From positions 18,310 to 82,309 of the forward strand of contig DASYIY010000057.1 in NCBI GenBank assembly GCA_035997045.1: a stretch of 64,000 nucleotides of DNA. The letters are read 5' to 3'. Below are positions 25,875 to 32,967 of this stretch, one piece after another; within the stretch, counting starts at the first letter, position 1, and each line of letters begins with the position of its first letter. The stretch comes from VRUE01 sp035997045 (GTDB lineage Bacteria > Actinomycetota > Thermoleophilia > Solirubrobacterales > 70-9). Under the pieces are notes generated by a model that saw nothing but the letters and a program-made list of their open reading frames with translations, did no database searches and was not told the origin of the DNA. Made by a program: the position numbers and the translations under genes.

Positions 25875-27155
25875 ATGCCGACTCCTCACGATGCGCTCAG
25901 CGCCCTGCGAAACTGCCTAGTCCCGGCGCTGACCGTACTGGCGGTGACGGCGCTTGCCGGGCCGGCCCTGTCGGCCGCCTCGCCGGCACCCTCAGTCGTG
26001 ACCTTCAAGACCGTCAAAGTCGGCGCCCCCGGCAATCCCTCGGTCGGCATCGTTCCCTTCACCAATGCGATCTACGCTTCGTGTGCCGAAGTCGTCCCCG
26101 CTGAAAAACAGCCCCCTTGCCAGATGGTGGGCGGCGTCAATTACCGCTACGGCATCGGCCAGCTTGAGGTCACCGTCGCCCAGTACGTCGCCTTTCTCAA
26201 CACGGTCGACCCCGCGGGCCGCAACAGGCACAACCTCTACAGCGCCAACGAGAGCTCCTCGGAATGGCCCAAGTACGGGCAGATCGATTTCATCGCCAAC
26301 ACCGCCGCGGGTCATCACTACTCGATCGCTTCGCCCGAATGGGCCGATAAGCCCTACGGCTTCGCCAACTTCCTGCGCTCCGCCCGCTTCGCCAATTCGC
26401 TCTACAACGGACAGCTGCTTTTCAAGCACGCCAGCACCAACGCCGGCTTCAGTTACGTCACCTACCGGGTACGGCTCTCGCGCCAAACCGAGCAGGGCAT
26501 GTACGACATGAAGGTGCGGGCGATGACCCGTTCGCACAAGCGCGGCTTCGTTATACCGAGCCAGAACGAGTGGATCAAGGCCGCCTACTACGACCCCAGC
26601 GGCGGCGGTAAGTACTCCTACTGGCAGTACCCGACCAACCCAGGCGCGTTCGGCGACGAAGGGGTTGCCGCGCCGCACTCGACCACGCTCGATCCGACCA
26701 CCGGCGACGTCACCAACGCCTCGACCCAGCCGCTGGCGAACTTCCACGCCGAAAACCAGCCGGCCCCGAGCTGGTGCCCCTCTGCCTTCAGCAGCGAAAC
26801 CTGTTCGAGCGCGAACCCGTTCGGCATGGACCCGACCACCTACGCCAAGGCTTACCAGGGCAGCCTGGAGACGGTCGGGCAGGCAAAGACGACATCGCCG
26901 TGGGGAACCCTCGACCAAGGTGGCAACGCGGTCGAGTGGACCGACACGATCACCGCGCCGCCGTCGGGCCGCAGCGGCGCCCACGGCCGGGTTTGGCGAC
27001 GGCTGCACGGCGGCATTGCCAACGCTCCCGTCTACCAGCTCTGGCTCTCGGCGGTCGGCCTGCAGCCGCAGGACAACACCTTCTACACGGCCACCTATCC
27101 GTGGCTCGGCATCCGCATCGGCGTTCTCGGCGACCTGAAGCTTGGCAAGCGCTGA
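25875..27155 (+). CDS. SUMF1-like (formylglycine-generating-enzyme-fold) secreted protein lacking the catalytic Cys pair
   Basis: A product of 426 residues with a signal peptide (LVPALTVLAVTALAGPALS, cleavage near residue 35). After TVKVGAPGNPSV it carries YGIGQLEVTVAQYVAFLN, RGFVIPSQNEWIKAAYYDP, QGGNAVEWTDTI and the closing YPWLGIRIGV: the FGE/EgtB/PvdO fold in the form seen in exported SUMF1 proteins. In real FGE the region after the second RGG motif holds Cys-x-x-x-x-Cys; here the matching stretch GGIANAPVYQLWLSAVGL has no Cys. So formylglycine formation by the known mechanism is unlikely. It is followed by a propeller gene and a sulfatase, strongly suggesting shared function on the surface; it may bind, not modify. 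Confidence 0.82.
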   Translation: MPTPHDALSALRNCLVPALTVLAVTALAGPALSAASPAPSVVTFKTVKVGAPGNPSVGIVPFTNAIYASCAEVVPAEKQPPCQMVGGVNYRYGIGQLEVTVAQYVAFLNTVDPAGRNRHNLYSANESSSEWPKYGQIDFIANTAAGHHYSIASPEWADKPYGFANFLRSARFANSLYNGQLLFKHASTNAGFSYVTYRVRLSRQTEQGMYDMKVRAMTRSHKRGFVIPSQNEWIKAAYYDPSGGGKYSYWQYPTNPGAFGDEGVAAPHSTTLDPTTGDVTNASTQPLANFHAENQPAPSWCPSAFSSETCSSANPFGMDPTTYAKAYQGSLETVGQAKTTSPWGTLDQGGNAVEWTDTITAPPSGRSGAHGRVWRRLHGGIANAPVYQLWLSAVGLQPQDNTFYTATYPWLGIRIGVLGDLKLGKR

Positions 27156-27193
27156 GCGGTCGGCGTCCGTGGGGCGCAATACGCTCGCGACGG

Positions 27194-28612
27194 ATGCGTT
27201 TTGTAACCCGGCCCCCTAACGTCGCTCGGCGCGCGCTCTTCGCCGTGGCGGCGTTGGCGTTGGCGCTGCCGGCAAGCGCGTTCTCCGCGGCTGCTCCCCA
27301 GCAGCAGCAAGCTCCGCGCGGCGGCACGCTGTCACAGCTGGCGGGGGCGCACGGTTGCCTCGTCGACCGCTCGGCGCATCGCGGCAGCTGCGGGAACGCC
27401 CGCGCGCTCAAGGGACCCGGTCCGTTTATGGGCTCGCGCGCGCTCGCCGTCAGCCCGGACGGCAAGAACGTCTACGTCGCTTCCTCGAAAAGCGACTCGA
27501 TCGCGATCTTCAAGCGCAATCCTCGCAGCGGCACGCTCACCCAGCCGCCGGGGACGGGCGGCTGCATCGCCGCCAAAGGCGGTGGTTGTGCCACCGCCGT
27601 CGGACTCGACGGGCCGAACTCGGTCGCGGTCAGCCCCGACGGCCTCAACGTCTACGCGACCTCGCGGGCGAGCAACACGATCAGCGTCTTTCACCGCGAC
27701 GCGTCGACCGGGGCGCTGAGTCAGCTCCCCGGCGCCGCCGGCTGTATCTCCGGACTGCCGGTTCCGGTCTGCGCCAGCGGCCGTGCCCTGGTCGGGCCCG
27801 ACGTCGTCATCGTCAGCCCCAGCGGGACCAACGTCTACGTCGGCTCCTTCTTCGGCAACGCGATCGCGGTCTTCGACCGGGATCGAGCCGGCGGCGCGCT
27901 GACCCAGCCGGGCGACAGCACGGGTTGCATCGCCGAAGCGATCGCCGGTTGCACGACCGGCCTCGCCCTGGGGGCGCCCGAGGGGCTGGCGATCTCACCC
28001 GATGGCGCCAACGTCTACGTCGCCAGCGCCCTCTCCAACGCCGTCGCCGTGCTGGCGCGGGACCAGTCGACCGGCACGCTCACCCAGACGACGAACGGCA
28101 GCGGCTGCATCGTCAACAGTGCGCTCACCGGCTGCACCGCGGGAGTGCAATTGAGCGGCGCTAACGCGGTGGCGTTCAACCCTGGCGGCGACGTCTACGT
28201 GACCTCGCTCTTCAGTAACAGCGTCACCTCCTTCGGTCGTTCCTCCTCCGGTGGCCTGACCCAGAAGAAAGGCACCCTCGGCTGCCTGGTCTACCTGCGC
28301 GCCACCGGTTGCTCATTCGGCCGCGCGCTGGTCGCGCCCGAGGGGCTGGCGATCTCACCCGATGGCGCCAACGTCTACGTGGCCGCGTTCAACACCGGCG
28401 CGATCGACATCCTCGCCCGCGCCAAGAAGTCCGGCACGGTGAATCAGCTGCCGGGACGCGCCGGCTGCCTCGCCCCTCACTCGGTCCCGGGCTGCACTCG
28501 CGCCCGCGCGCTGCGCGGCGTCAGCTCGATCGCGCTCAGCCCCGACGGCCGCTATCTCTACTCGACCTCGTTCGGCAGCAACGCCGTCGACATCTTCCGG
28601 AGGAATAAATGA
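27194..28612 (+). CDS. Secreted lactonase-like beta-propeller protein
   Basis: A product of 472 residues with a signal peptide (RRALFAVAALALALPASAFS). The rest consists of about seven repeats of about 60 residues. Each has A-V-S-P-D-G-x-N-V-Y-V, a variable strand, F-x-R-D/N, G-x-L-T-Q, and a short Cys loop (GCLVDRSAHRGSC, GCIAAKGGGC, GCIAEAIAGC) with two Cys that probably pair in each blade. The fold is a YVTN/6-phosphogluconolactonase-like propeller. No enzymatic residues are seen. It overlaps the sulfatase start by ATGA, so the two are translationally coupled, with the SUMF1-like gene 38 bp upstream. It may deliver or anchor the sulfatase. Confidence 0.88.
   Translation: MRFVTRPPNVARRALFAVAALALALPASAFSAAAPQQQQAPRGGTLSQLAGAHGCLVDRSAHRGSCGNARALKGPGPFMGSRALAVSPDGKNVYVASSKSDSIAIFKRNPRSGTLTQPPGTGGCIAAKGGGCATAVGLDGPNSVAVSPDGLNVYATSRASNTISVFHRDASTGALSQLPGAAGCISGLPVPVCASGRALVGPDVVIVSPSGTNVYVGSFFGNAIAVFDRDRAGGALTQPGDSTGCIAEAIAGCTTGLALGAPEGLAISPDGANVYVASALSNAVAVLARDQSTGTLTQTTNGSGCIVNSALTGCTAGVQLSGANAVAFNPGGDVYVTSLFSNSVTSFGRSSSGGLTQKKGTLGCLVYLRATGCSFGRALVAPEGLAISPDGANVYVAAFNTGAIDILARAKKSGTVNQLPGRAGCLAPHSVPGCTRARALRGVSSIALSPDGRYLYSTSFGSNAVDIFRRNK
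27974..28380 (+). repeat. Identical 47-bp segments 360 bp apart
   Basis: Bases 27974-28020 and 28334-28380 are identical over 47 bp, encoding A-P-E-G-L-A-I-S-P-D-G-A-N-V-Y. The other blades differ in DNA, so this pair reflects recent duplication or gene conversion of two propeller blades. Confidence 0.85.
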
Positions 28613-30216
28613 GCCAGTCGGACGAACGCCAGGATGGCCTGACCCGCAAGCAGCTGCTCGGCACCGGGGCGACGGCCGCCTCGGCGCTCTTGCTCTCGCA
28701 GGGCGCCGGGGTCGAGCGTGCCCTAGCCGCAGCCAAAGGCAAGCGCCACGACGTCGCCGGGATGAACATCGTCCTCTTCCTCACCGACCAGGAGCGGGCG
28801 ATCCAGCACTTCCCGCAGAACTGGCTGCGCCAGAACCTGCCGGGGATGCGGCGCCTGCGCCAGCACGGCCTCAGCTTCGAACGCGCTTTCACCAACGCCT
28901 GCATGTGCTCGCCGGCGCGCTCGACTCTGATGAGCGGCTACTTTCCGGCCCAGCACGGGGTCAAGTACACGCTCGAGGAAGACATGGAACCGCCGACCAA
29001 TCCGCAGGTGAGCCTGCCGGTGGATCTGAAGAACCTCGCCACGGTGATGAAAGCGGCTGGTTACAACGTCGTCTACAAGGGCAAGTGGCACTGCTCGAAA
29101 CCGGCCAAGAAGGAAGACGCCGAACCGTCCGATCTCGAAAACTACGGTTTCCTGCGTTGGAACCCGCCCGACGCCGGCGCCAACCAGAGCGTGCCCGAGG
29201 CCGGCGGCGGCTTCATCGACAACGACGGCCGCTTCATCAACCAGGTCGGCACCGTGCAGGACGGCACCGAGGGCGCCCTGCAGTACCTCAGCTCGACCGC
29301 GGCCCAGCAGCAGCCCTTCTTCATGGTGATCTCGGTGGTCAACCCACACGACGTCCTCTTCTACCCGAGCAAATCCTTCAAGGAAGCCGGCTATGACCAG
29401 TCCTGGCTCGAGGGGAGCATGCACGCTCCGGAGACGGCCGAAGAAGACCTCTCGACCAAGCCCAGCGTCCAGGAACAGTTCCTCAAAATCTTCAACCTGA
29501 CCGGCAAGCCGAAAAACAGGGAACAGATGCGCAACTACCTGAACTTCTACGGCAACCTGATGCGCTCTTCCGACAGCTACCTGGTCAACGTGCTCGACAA
29601 GCTCGAAGAGACTGGCCTCTTCGACAACACATTGATCGTGCGTACGGCCGACCACGGCGAGATGGGCCTCGCCCACGGCGGCCTGCGCCAGAAGAACTTC
29701 AACTTCTACGAGGAGGCGACGCGGGTGCCGCTCGTCTACTCGAATCCCAAGCTCTTCCCGAAGCCGTCCCAGACCGAAGCACTGGTCTCCCACGTCGACT
29801 TCCTGCCGACGCTGGCGAGCCTGGCAGCGGCGCCGAAAAGCGCCCGCGCCAACTGGCAGGGCGTCGACTACTCGAAGCTGGTCCTGCACCCGCACTCCGA
29901 CAAATCGGCCCAGGACTACGTCGTCTTCACCTACGACGACTACCAGTCCGGCCAGAAAACCGGCCCCTACCCGCAGCCGCCCAACCACGTCGTCAGCATC
30001 CGCGAAGGCCGCTGGAAGCTCGCTAAGTACTACGACATCAGCGAAAACCCGGTGCCGCCGCAGTGGGAGATGTACGACCTGAAGACGGATCCGCTGGAGA
30101 AGAAAAACCTCGCCTACAGCGGCCACAAACGCACTCCCACTGAGGAAAAAGAATTCAAACGCCTCAAAGCGAAGCTCGCCCGGGTCGAAAAGACCCGGTT
30201 GAAACCACTGTCGTAG
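28609..30216 (+). CDS. Type I sulfatase with CSPAR motif
   Basis: A product of 535 residues. Type I sulfatases hydrolyse sulfate esters with a formylglycine made from Cys or Ser; here the motif MCSPARSTLMSG has Cys100 as target. The N-terminus LTRKQLLGTGATAASALLLS looks like a Tat-type signal (only one Arg before Lys, so weak). Metal-binding and catalytic parts: IVLFLTDQE, KGKWH (Lys and His of the active site), and TADHGEMGLAHG (Asp-His), all conserved in family order. It overlaps the propeller gene by ATGA. A maturation enzyme is not evident beside it, since the neighbouring SUMF1-like protein lacks the catalytic Cys. Substrate unknown (arylsulfate, choline sulfate or polysaccharide). Confidence 0.92.
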   Translation: MSQSDERQDGLTRKQLLGTGATAASALLLSQGAGVERALAAAKGKRHDVAGMNIVLFLTDQERAIQHFPQNWLRQNLPGMRRLRQHGLSFERAFTNACMCSPARSTLMSGYFPAQHGVKYTLEEDMEPPTNPQVSLPVDLKNLATVMKAAGYNVVYKGKWHCSKPAKKEDAEPSDLENYGFLRWNPPDAGANQSVPEAGGGFIDNDGRFINQVGTVQDGTEGALQYLSSTAAQQQPFFMVISVVNPHDVLFYPSKSFKEAGYDQSWLEGSMHAPETAEEDLSTKPSVQEQFLKIFNLTGKPKNREQMRNYLNFYGNLMRSSDSYLVNVLDKLEETGLFDNTLIVRTADHGEMGLAHGGLRQKNFNFYEEATRVPLVYSNPKLFPKPSQTEALVSHVDFLPTLASLAAAPKSARANWQGVDYSKLVLHPHSDKSAQDYVVFTYDDYQSGQKTGPYPQPPNHVVSIREGRWKLAKYYDISENPVPPQWEMYDLKTDPLEKKNLAYSGHKRTPTEEKEFKRLKAKLARVEKTRLKPLS

Positions 30217-30248
30217 GCCGGCTTGAGCGCGCCAGGGATCGAGCGCCC

Positions 30249-30689
30249 TTGCTGGTCCTGCTTGCCTGCGCGGCGCTGCTCGCGGCGGCCCTGGGCTGTG
30301 GTGGCGCCCGCGACGCGACCGAGGCCGGAACTCAGCGGTCCCGGCAGGCGCAGCGACCGGCGCCGGAGAGGCGTCGCGAAGAGCCCGCCGCCGAGAGCGT
30401 TGCCGCCTCGCGTTGCCCCCCCGGCCTGCCCAGTTGCCGCACCACCGAAGGCCGGATCGTCTACGTGGAGCGGGTCGACCCCGACGGCGACGGCGACGCC
30501 CACTTCGTCGTCGTCGATCCGCAGGGCATCACCCTTCCCGAGCTGACCGCGATCGACGTCCGCAAGGGCCTGCGGCCCCACCCGCTGCCCGGGCCCGGCG
30601 ATCTGATCAGCGCCGCCGGCCCGGTCCAGACCGGCTCCTATGGCCAGAGCCAGATCCACGCGCTTGAGCTCCACGTCGCTCGCCCGTAA
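30249..30689 (+). CDS. Putative lipoprotein
   Basis: TTG start at 30249, 146 residues. The N-terminus LLVLLACAALLAAALGCGG ends in L-G-C, a lipobox. Then a low-complexity Arg/Glu/Ala linker (about residues 20-55), a Cys pair (CPPGLPSC) and a small beta domain (RIVYVERVDPDGDGDAHFVV, GPGDLISAAGPVQTG), likely an OB-like or beta-barrel domain. The start codon is inferred; upstream codons show no better signal. It stands 32 bp after the sulfatase and may be part of the same transcript. Function unknown. Confidence 0.7.
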   Translation: MLVLLACAALLAAALGCGGARDATEAGTQRSRQAQRPAPERRREEPAAESVAASRCPPGLPSCRTTEGRIVYVERVDPDGDGDAHFVVVDPQGITLPELTAIDVRKGLRPHPLPGPGDLISAAGPVQTGSYGQSQIHALELHVARP

Positions 30690-30698
30690 CCCTCTTGC

Positions 30699-30728
30699 TT
30701 GACATGTGACGAATAGGTCACCTATAGT
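30699..30728 (+). promoter_or_regulatory. Promoter with internal operator of the ArsR-SRPBCC pair
   Basis: TTGACA (30699-30704) and TATAGT (30723-30728) are separated by 18 bp. Between them lies the inverted repeat GTGAC (30706-30710) and GTCAC (30717-30721) with a 6-bp gap, a natural operator for the ArsR-type repressor encoded next. Transcription would start close to the ATG at 30736, so the mRNA is predicted to be leaderless. Confidence 0.78.
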
Positions 30729-30735
30729 CTGGTCC

Positions 30736-31050
30736 ATGGACGCGGTGTTCAAGGCGCTGGCGGATCCGACTCGGCGGGGGTTGCTCGATCGGCTCTTCGA
30801 GCGGGATGGGCAGACGCTCGGCGGACTCGAAGAGGGCCTCGCGATGACCCGCTTCGGCGTGATGAAGCACCTGAAAGTGCTGGAGGAGGCGGGGCTGCTG
30901 ACCACACGCAAGCGTGGTCGCGAGAAGCTCCATTTCCTCAACCCCGTCCCGATCCGGCTCGTCTACGAGCGCTGGGTCAGCAAGTACGCGGAGCCCTGGG
31001 CCTCGGCGCTCAGCGAGCTCAAGACCGAAATCGAGGAGGAAGACGAATGA
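30736..31050 (+). CDS. ArsR-family transcriptional repressor
   Basis: A product of 104 residues. MDAVFKALADPTRRGLLDRL and GEGL-MTRFGVMKHLKVLEEAGLLTTRKRGREKL give a full winged-helix HTH (recognition helix at about residues 35-55). It lacks metal-binding Cys, as is normal for the group paired with SRPBCC proteins. It starts without a leader, directly after the promoter-operator, and overlaps the next gene by ATGA. It likely represses itself and the downstream SRPBCC gene until a ligand is bound. Confidence 0.93.
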   Translation: MDAVFKALADPTRRGLLDRLFERDGQTLGGLEEGLAMTRFGVMKHLKVLEEAGLLTTRKRGREKLHFLNPVPIRLVYERWVSKYAEPWASALSELKTEIEEEDE

Positions 31051-31535
31051 ACCAGGAAGAGCTCTACACCGTGGTCGGCGGACGCGGCACGATGACCGTG
31101 TTCGAGATCTACATCAAGACGACGCCGGAGCGCCTCTGGGAGGCGATCACCGACGGCGAGATGCGCAAGAAGTACAGCTTCGGCGTGGGTACCGATTCCG
31201 ACTGGAAGCCCGGCTCGGAGTACAAGTCGGCGGTCCCCGGCGTGATCGACATCGCCAGCGGCGTCAACATCAAGGTCGACCCGCCGCGCCGCCTCGTGCA
31301 GAGCTTCACCGCGTTGTGGAGCGAGGAGGTCGAGCGCGAAGGCGAGTCGAGGGTGACCTGGGAGATCGAGCCGGTCGGCGACTCCTGTCGCCTCTCGGTC
31401 ACCCACGATCAGCTCGGCGAGGGAGCCAACTCGGAACTCTGGGGCGGCTGGCCGATGATCCTCTCCGGCCTCAAGACCCTGCTCGAGACGGGTGAGCTGC
31501 TGGATACGCCGGGCTCGCTGCGCTACGCGGGGTAG
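31047..31535 (+). CDS. SRPBCC/AHSA1-domain protein
   Basis: A product of 162 residues. The AHSA1 START-like fold is seen in VFEIYIKTTPERLWEAITDGEMRKKY, RLVQSFTALWSEEVE and SRVTWEIEPVGDSCRLSVTHD, with the long C-terminal helix GGWPMILSGLKTLLETGELL. It is the standard partner of ArsR-type regulators in actinobacteria and sits four bases into the ArsR gene. The cavity probably binds a hydrophobic ligand; physiological role is unknown. Confidence 0.92.
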   Translation: MNQEELYTVVGGRGTMTVFEIYIKTTPERLWEAITDGEMRKKYSFGVGTDSDWKPGSEYKSAVPGVIDIASGVNIKVDPPRRLVQSFTALWSEEVEREGESRVTWEIEPVGDSCRLSVTHDQLGEGANSELWGGWPMILSGLKTLLETGELLDTPGSLRYAG

Positions 31536-31544
31536 GATCGCTCC

Positions 31545-32513
31545 ATCAAGGCGGCGGCGATACACGAGAACGGCGGTCCGGACGTGCTGCGCTATGAGGA
31601 CGTCCCCGATCCCGAGTGCTTCGACGGCTGCGTGCTGGTCGACGTCGAGGCGATCAGCATCGAGGGTGGCGATCTGCTCGCCCGGGCGCTCTCGCCGCTG
31701 CCCGCGAGCCCGCACATCGTCGGCTACCTCTGCGCCGGCACGGTCGTCGAGGTCGGTGCCGGCGTCGAGAGTCCCGCGGTTGGCGAGAAAGTGGTGGCGC
31801 TGAACGCAAACGGCTCCCACGCCGAGAAGCGCGTTGTGCCGGCGGCGATGACCTGGCGGATTCCCGAGGGTCTCGATCCCGCGGTGGCCGCCTGCATCCC
31901 GGTCGCCTTGGGCACCGCGCACGAGTGTCTCTTCACCGCCGCGAACCTCGAGCGTGGGCAGACGGCACTGATCCATGCCGGTGCGGGCGGCGTCGGGATG
32001 GCGGCGATCCAGATGGCGGCGCAGGCGGGCGCGACTGTTATCTCGACTGCCTCGAGCGACGAGAAACTGGAGCGCTTGAAGCCGTTCGGCCTCAATCACG
32101 GCATCAACTACGCCTCCGAGAGCTTTGTCGAGCGGGTTCGCGAGCTGACCGACGGCCGCGGCGTCGACGTCGTGCTCGACTCGGTCGGCGGCAAGAACCT
32201 GGTCGACAGCATCGAGGCGCTGGCCTACCGGGGAACGCTTGTCAGCGTCGGCGTCGCCGGCCGGGCCGGCTCGGACGTCGAAGCCAAAGCGCTGTGGGGG
32301 AAGAACAACACCCTCCGCGGTGTCTTCCTCGGCGGCGCACTGATCTCCGAGCACCCGCGGGTCCACCAGATGATCGCCGAGCTGATCGAGCGCGTCGCGC
32401 GCGGGGAGCTGCGGGTCGAGATCGATCGCTCCTTTCCACTCGCCGAAGCGGCTGAGGCCCACGCGTACCTCGAGGGCCGCAACGCCTTCGGCCGGGTAGT
32501 GCTGAAGCCCTAG
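31545..32513 (+). CDS. Zinc-independent quinone-oxidoreductase-type MDR reductase
   Basis: A product of 322 residues if read from ATC at 31545, where the homology begins as (M)KAAAIHENGGPDVLRYEDVP. The stop TAG of the SRPBCC gene lies in frame 9 bases before it, so no ATG/GTG/TTG start is possible before the GTG at 31584, which would cut 13 conserved residues. GGTAGGA lies at ribosome-site distance from ATC. NAD(P)H motif HAGAGGVGMAAIQMA, then DVVLDSVGG and GRVVLKP at the end are typical of QOR/zinc-less MDR. Either an ATC start or a base error at 31547 is implied. It reduces quinones or enones with NADPH; the actual substrate is unknown. Confidence 0.85.
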   Translation: MKAAAIHENGGPDVLRYEDVPDPECFDGCVLVDVEAISIEGGDLLARALSPLPASPHIVGYLCAGTVVEVGAGVESPAVGEKVVALNANGSHAEKRVVPAAMTWRIPEGLDPAVAACIPVALGTAHECLFTAANLERGQTALIHAGAGGVGMAAIQMAAQAGATVISTASSDEKLERLKPFGLNHGINYASESFVERVRELTDGRGVDVVLDSVGGKNLVDSIEALAYRGTLVSVGVAGRAGSDVEAKALWGKNNTLRGVFLGGALISEHPRVHQMIAELIERVARGELRVEIDRSFPLAEAAEAHAYLEGRNAFGRVVLKP

Positions 32514-32534
32514 GCGCACGGCTGGACTGGACCC

Positions 32535-32957
32535 ATGGCCTACCGCAAGCTGCTTGCCTCCGAGGCGTTCTGGCGCCCCTCGAACCAGATGGCGGTCGAC
32601 AACACCGATCTCGGCCGCCAGCTCGAGGCGCGACAGCTGGGCGCCAGGCTCTGGCGGCTGAAGCCGGGACAGGCCTCGACCCGGCACCGCCACATCGACC
32701 AGGAGGAGCTCTACCTGCTGCTCGAGGGGTCGGGGCGAATCCGCGTCGACGGCGACCTGCTGACGCTCGAGCCGTTGGACAGCGTCCTGGTCGAGCCCGA
32801 TTCGACTCGTCAGCTGTTCAACGACACTGCCGCCGATCAGCTCTGGTTCGTTGCCGGGGCACCGCTCGAGGCCGCCAATACCCTTGAGATGACCCCGGAG
32901 CAGCTCGCGGCCCTCTACCCGGACGGCCCCAAAGCGCTCCCACCCGAGCTCAGCTAG
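32535..32957 (+). CDS. Cupin-domain protein
   Basis: A product of 140 residues with a single cupin. Motif 1 is LKPGQASTRHRHIDQEELYLLLEG (two His and Glu; split to keep the key part: RHRHIDQEE), motif 2 is LDSVLVEPDSTRQLFND, which lacks the usual His. It lies 21 bp after the oxidoreductase and may be cotranscribed. Metal binding is plausible with three ligands, but function is unknown. Confidence 0.85.
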   Translation: MAYRKLLASEAFWRPSNQMAVDNTDLGRQLEARQLGARLWRLKPGQASTRHRHIDQEELYLLLEGSGRIRVDGDLLTLEPLDSVLVEPDSTRQLFNDTAADQLWFVAGAPLEAANTLEMTPEQLAALYPDGPKALPPELS

Positions 32958-32967
32958 AAGGCTTCGC

